Shown here: one piece after another, positions 62,142 through 64,000 of the stretch
How positions within the stretch are numbered: the stretch's first letter is position 1
Layout: each line of letters starts with the position of its first letter
Source of the DNA: Clostridia bacterium
GTDB lineage: Bacteria; Bacillota; Clostridia; Lutisporales; Lutisporaceae
Assembly: GCA_035628995.1 (NCBI GenBank)
Contig: DASPIR010000010.1
Location: 62,001 to 126,000 of the forward strand
Direction: 5' to 3'
DNA length: 64,000 bases
The notes under the pieces: model-generated
Told to the model about the DNA's origin: nothing
What the model saw: the letters and a program-made list of their open reading frames with translations, nothing else
The model's database searches: none
Position numbers and translations under genes: made by a program

Positions 62142-64000
62142 TTATGCAGACTTAGTCATTTTGTTGGCAACCATTTTGTATATTTCACCTGTCACTATCG
62201 GTATAAGGCTTAGCAGCAATATTATTATCCAATCCTTCATACCCAGAGGATAGGTCTTAAAAATGGGCTGCAGGAACGGAATATACAGAACCACCAACAT
62301 AAGCACAAGAGATGTCAAGGTAGCCCATACCAGCGACCTATTGGTGAATATCCCGAGTTTAATCAGCGGGTATCGCTCAGACCTGCATGCATAGGCCATT
62401 ACCAGCTCAACTATTACAAGTGTGGTAAACGCTACGGTTCTTGCCATTCCTAAATCCTGATTGTAATTACTTAAAGCCCACCGAAACGCTATAAGAACAG
62501 CTGCTGTCTGTGCTATACTAAGCACTGCTATTAATGATGCCAGGCTCTTGTTCAAAATGGGTTCCTTTGCGGCTCTAGGCTTTCTGCTCATTATATCAGG
62601 CTCTCCTTTTTCTGTACCGAGGGCAAGAGCCGGGAAGCTGTCTGAAACAAGGTTAAGCCATAAGAGCTGTATTGGTATCAGAGGTATTGGCATATTCATC
62701 AGTATACTGATGAATATAATGAGTATCTCTGCTATATTGCAGGAGAGCAGGAAAAATACGAACTTTCTTATATTGCTGTAGATTATTCTGCCTTCCTCGA
62801 CTGCTGACACTATTGATGCAAAATTATCATCCACTAGTATTATATCTGCCGTACCCTTTGCGACGTCAGTACCGGTTATACCCATTGACACACCAATATC
62901 TGCTTTCTTTAAAGCCATTGCATCGTTGACTCCGTCACCGGTCATTGCAGCTATATGACCTTTTCTTTTGAGCATCTCTACAATCCTTACCTTATGATCA
63001 GGTGAAACCCTTGCATAGACGCTGGTAGTCTCAACTCTGCCATAAAGCTCCTCATCGGACAGCTTATCCAATTCTGAGCCTGTAAGTACGCCGGAATTCT
63101 CAACCATAAGCCCCAGGTCCCTGGCAATTGCCACAGCAGTATCCCTGTGGTCTCCAGTAATCATAACCGGCTTTATTCCCGCTGCCTTGCAGGTCTTTAT
63201 TGCCTCAAAGGCTTCTCCCCTGGCCGGGTCTATCATTCCCATAAGGCCAACAAATATCAGGTCGTTTTCTATACTTTCAGAGTTTATTGCTTGTGGAAGC
63301 TTATCATATTCCCTATATGTAAAAGCCAGTACTCGGAGCGCTTCTCCGGCAAACTCACTGTTTACCTTGGCTATTTCCTGTCTCAGAGCTTCAGTAAGGG
63401 TCACAATACTGCCGTTCTGGTATATCTTTGTGCACTTGTTCAATATTATGTCGGGAGCACCCTTTGTAAAGGATACTATCTTATCAGCAATAAAATTCTT
63501 GTGGAAGGTAGTCATCATTTTTCTCTCGGAATCAAAAGGAATCTCTTCAACCCTATCGAAATCCTCGTTCATCTTAACCTTTTCATATCCTGACTTTGCA
63601 CCCGCTACAACAAGGGCGCCCTCAGTAGGATCACCGATTATTCCCCAGAGGTTTTCCTCCACATTCTTCTTTTCAAGTGTGGAGTCATTGCACAACACCC
63701 CTGCCGAAAGCAGGAGCTTAAGTCCAGGCTCCTTCTCAATATCTGCCTTTGAATCTCCAATTGTATACTCTCCCGTTGGGTTATATCCCTGTCCTGAGAC
63801 CTTGTAAACTTTTCCACCGGTAAAAGTTCTTACAACTGTCATCTCATTCTGAGTGAGAGTGCCGGTTTTGTCTGAGCATATTACTGTTACGCAGCCGAGG
63901 GTTTCAACTGCAAGCAGCTTTCTTACAATGGCATTTCTCTGCACCATTCTTTTCATTCCCAGTGCCAACACAATAGTAACAACAGCCGGAAGTCCTTCCG
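62142..64000 (-). CDS. Calcium-type cation-transporting P-ATPase, 3' part
   Basis: About 619 residues are visible; the N-terminus lies beyond the window edge. The fragment begins EGLPAVVTIVLALGMKRM in membrane helix 4, whose EGLP is typical of P2-type calcium pumps. CSDKTGTLTQNE has the phosphorylated aspartate. FTKGAPDIIL binds nucleotide, and TGDGVNDAMALKKADIGVSMG is the hinge. Helix 6 has WLNLVSDSFPALALG, close to the calcium site of SERCA/PMCA-like pumps. It likely exports calcium or manganese. Confidence 0.92.
   Translation of the reverse strand, partial: EGLPAVVTIVLALGMKRMVQRNAIVRKLLAVETLGCVTVICSDKTGTLTQNEMTVVRTFTGGKVYKVSGQGYNPTGEYTIGDSKADIEKEPGLKLLLSAGVLCNDSTLEKKNVEENLWGIIGDPTEGALVVAGAKSGYEKVKMNEDFDRVEEIPFDSERKMMTTFHKNFIADKIVSFTKGAPDIILNKCTKIYQNGSIVTLTEALRQEIAKVNSEFAGEALRVLAFTYREYDKLPQAINSESIENDLIFVGLMGMIDPARGEAFEAIKTCKAAGIKPVMITGDHRDTAVAIARDLGLMVENSGVLTGSELDKLSDEELYGRVETTSVYARVSPDHKVRIVEMLKRKGHIAAMTGDGVNDAMALKKADIGVSMGITGTDVAKGTADIILVDDNFASIVSAVEEGRIIYSNIRKFVFFLLSCNIAEILIIFISILMNMPIPLIPIQLLWLNLVSDSFPALALGTEKGEPDIMSRKPRAAKEPILNKSLASLIAVLSIAQTAAVLIAFRWALSNYNQDLGMARTVAFTTLVIVELVMAYACRSERYPLIKLGIFTNRSLVWATLTSLVLMLVVLYIPFLQPIFKTYPLGMKDWIIILLLSLIPIVTGEIYKMVANKMTKSA

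Overview
The window reads as a chromosomal segment of a strictly anaerobic, endospore-forming, Gram-positive member of the Clostridia. The evidence is the sporulation block spoIIGA-sigE-sigG-ylmC, anaerobic ribonucleotide reductase (nrdD, nrdG, nrdR), a SCIFF-type radical SAM maturase, a DAP-type MurE, and strong Shine-Dalgarno sites with many GTG and TTG starts. The base composition is moderately AT-rich. I cannot name the genus. No rRNA, tRNA, CRISPR array, prophage or intact insertion sequence is visible. What is abundant is short palindromic repeats between genes.

Layout. 0.3-4.8 kb: glutamate dehydrogenase facing a D-glutamate-cyclase-like protein and a split transketolase. 5.0-8.8 kb: a sensor diguanylate cyclase/phosphodiesterase, a BirA-controlled bioY and a DUF192 protein. 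8.8-15.8 kb: a Tad/Flp pilus operon read leftward, flp-tadE-tadG-cpaB-cpaE-cpaF-tadB-tadC. 16-21 kb: a hemerythrin-like DUF2935 protein, a GNAT enzyme and nrdR-nrdD-nrdG. 21.3-24.4 kb: ylmC, sigG, sigE, spoIIGA. 24.7-42 kb: the division/cell-wall cluster, read leftward as mraZ-rsmH-ftsL-pbp, then murE-murF-mraY-murD-ftsW-murG-murA-ftsQ, two DUF881 genes, sbp and ftsZ, with lgt behind mraZ. murC and ftsA are absent. 43-54 kb: a ClpP/S49-like protease, deoC, pduL, the SCIFF maturase scfB, a hidden selenoprotein gene with a thioredoxin-reductase-like partner, a CPBP protease, a GerM lipoprotein, a racemase and a P1 peptidase. 54-64 kb: a glycine-rich lipoprotein, plsC, an ArsR-controlled sulfur operon (CoA-disulfide-reductase/rhodanese, TusA, DsrE2) with a TSUP permease, a CBS-type pyrophosphatase, and the 3' part of a calcium-type P-ATPase.

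The most interesting item is at 47806-47997 on the minus strand. It is a 63-residue DUF1858 protein whose second motif cysteine is an in-frame TGA (CxxU), followed at the right distance by a bacterial-SECIS-like hairpin with a bulged U. Simple ORF calling misses it. It lies just downstream of a CATC-type flavin reductase, which suggests a small selenium-dependent redox pair.

Several repeat families occupy the spacers: heptad/octad arrays of GGTTCGA or GTTACGC type; an element with CACTGAA and ACACGG words that now encodes the C-terminus of MurD; a TATAACGA-bounded element that supplies the sigG stop codon; a two-hairpin element with covarying stems; and a 216-bp palindrome between duplicated terminators. 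Readable regulatory sites include a BirA operator on the bioY promoter, four 10-bp-phased MraZ boxes, an operator-like palindrome on the arsR promoter, and possible Spo0A boxes before spoIIGA.
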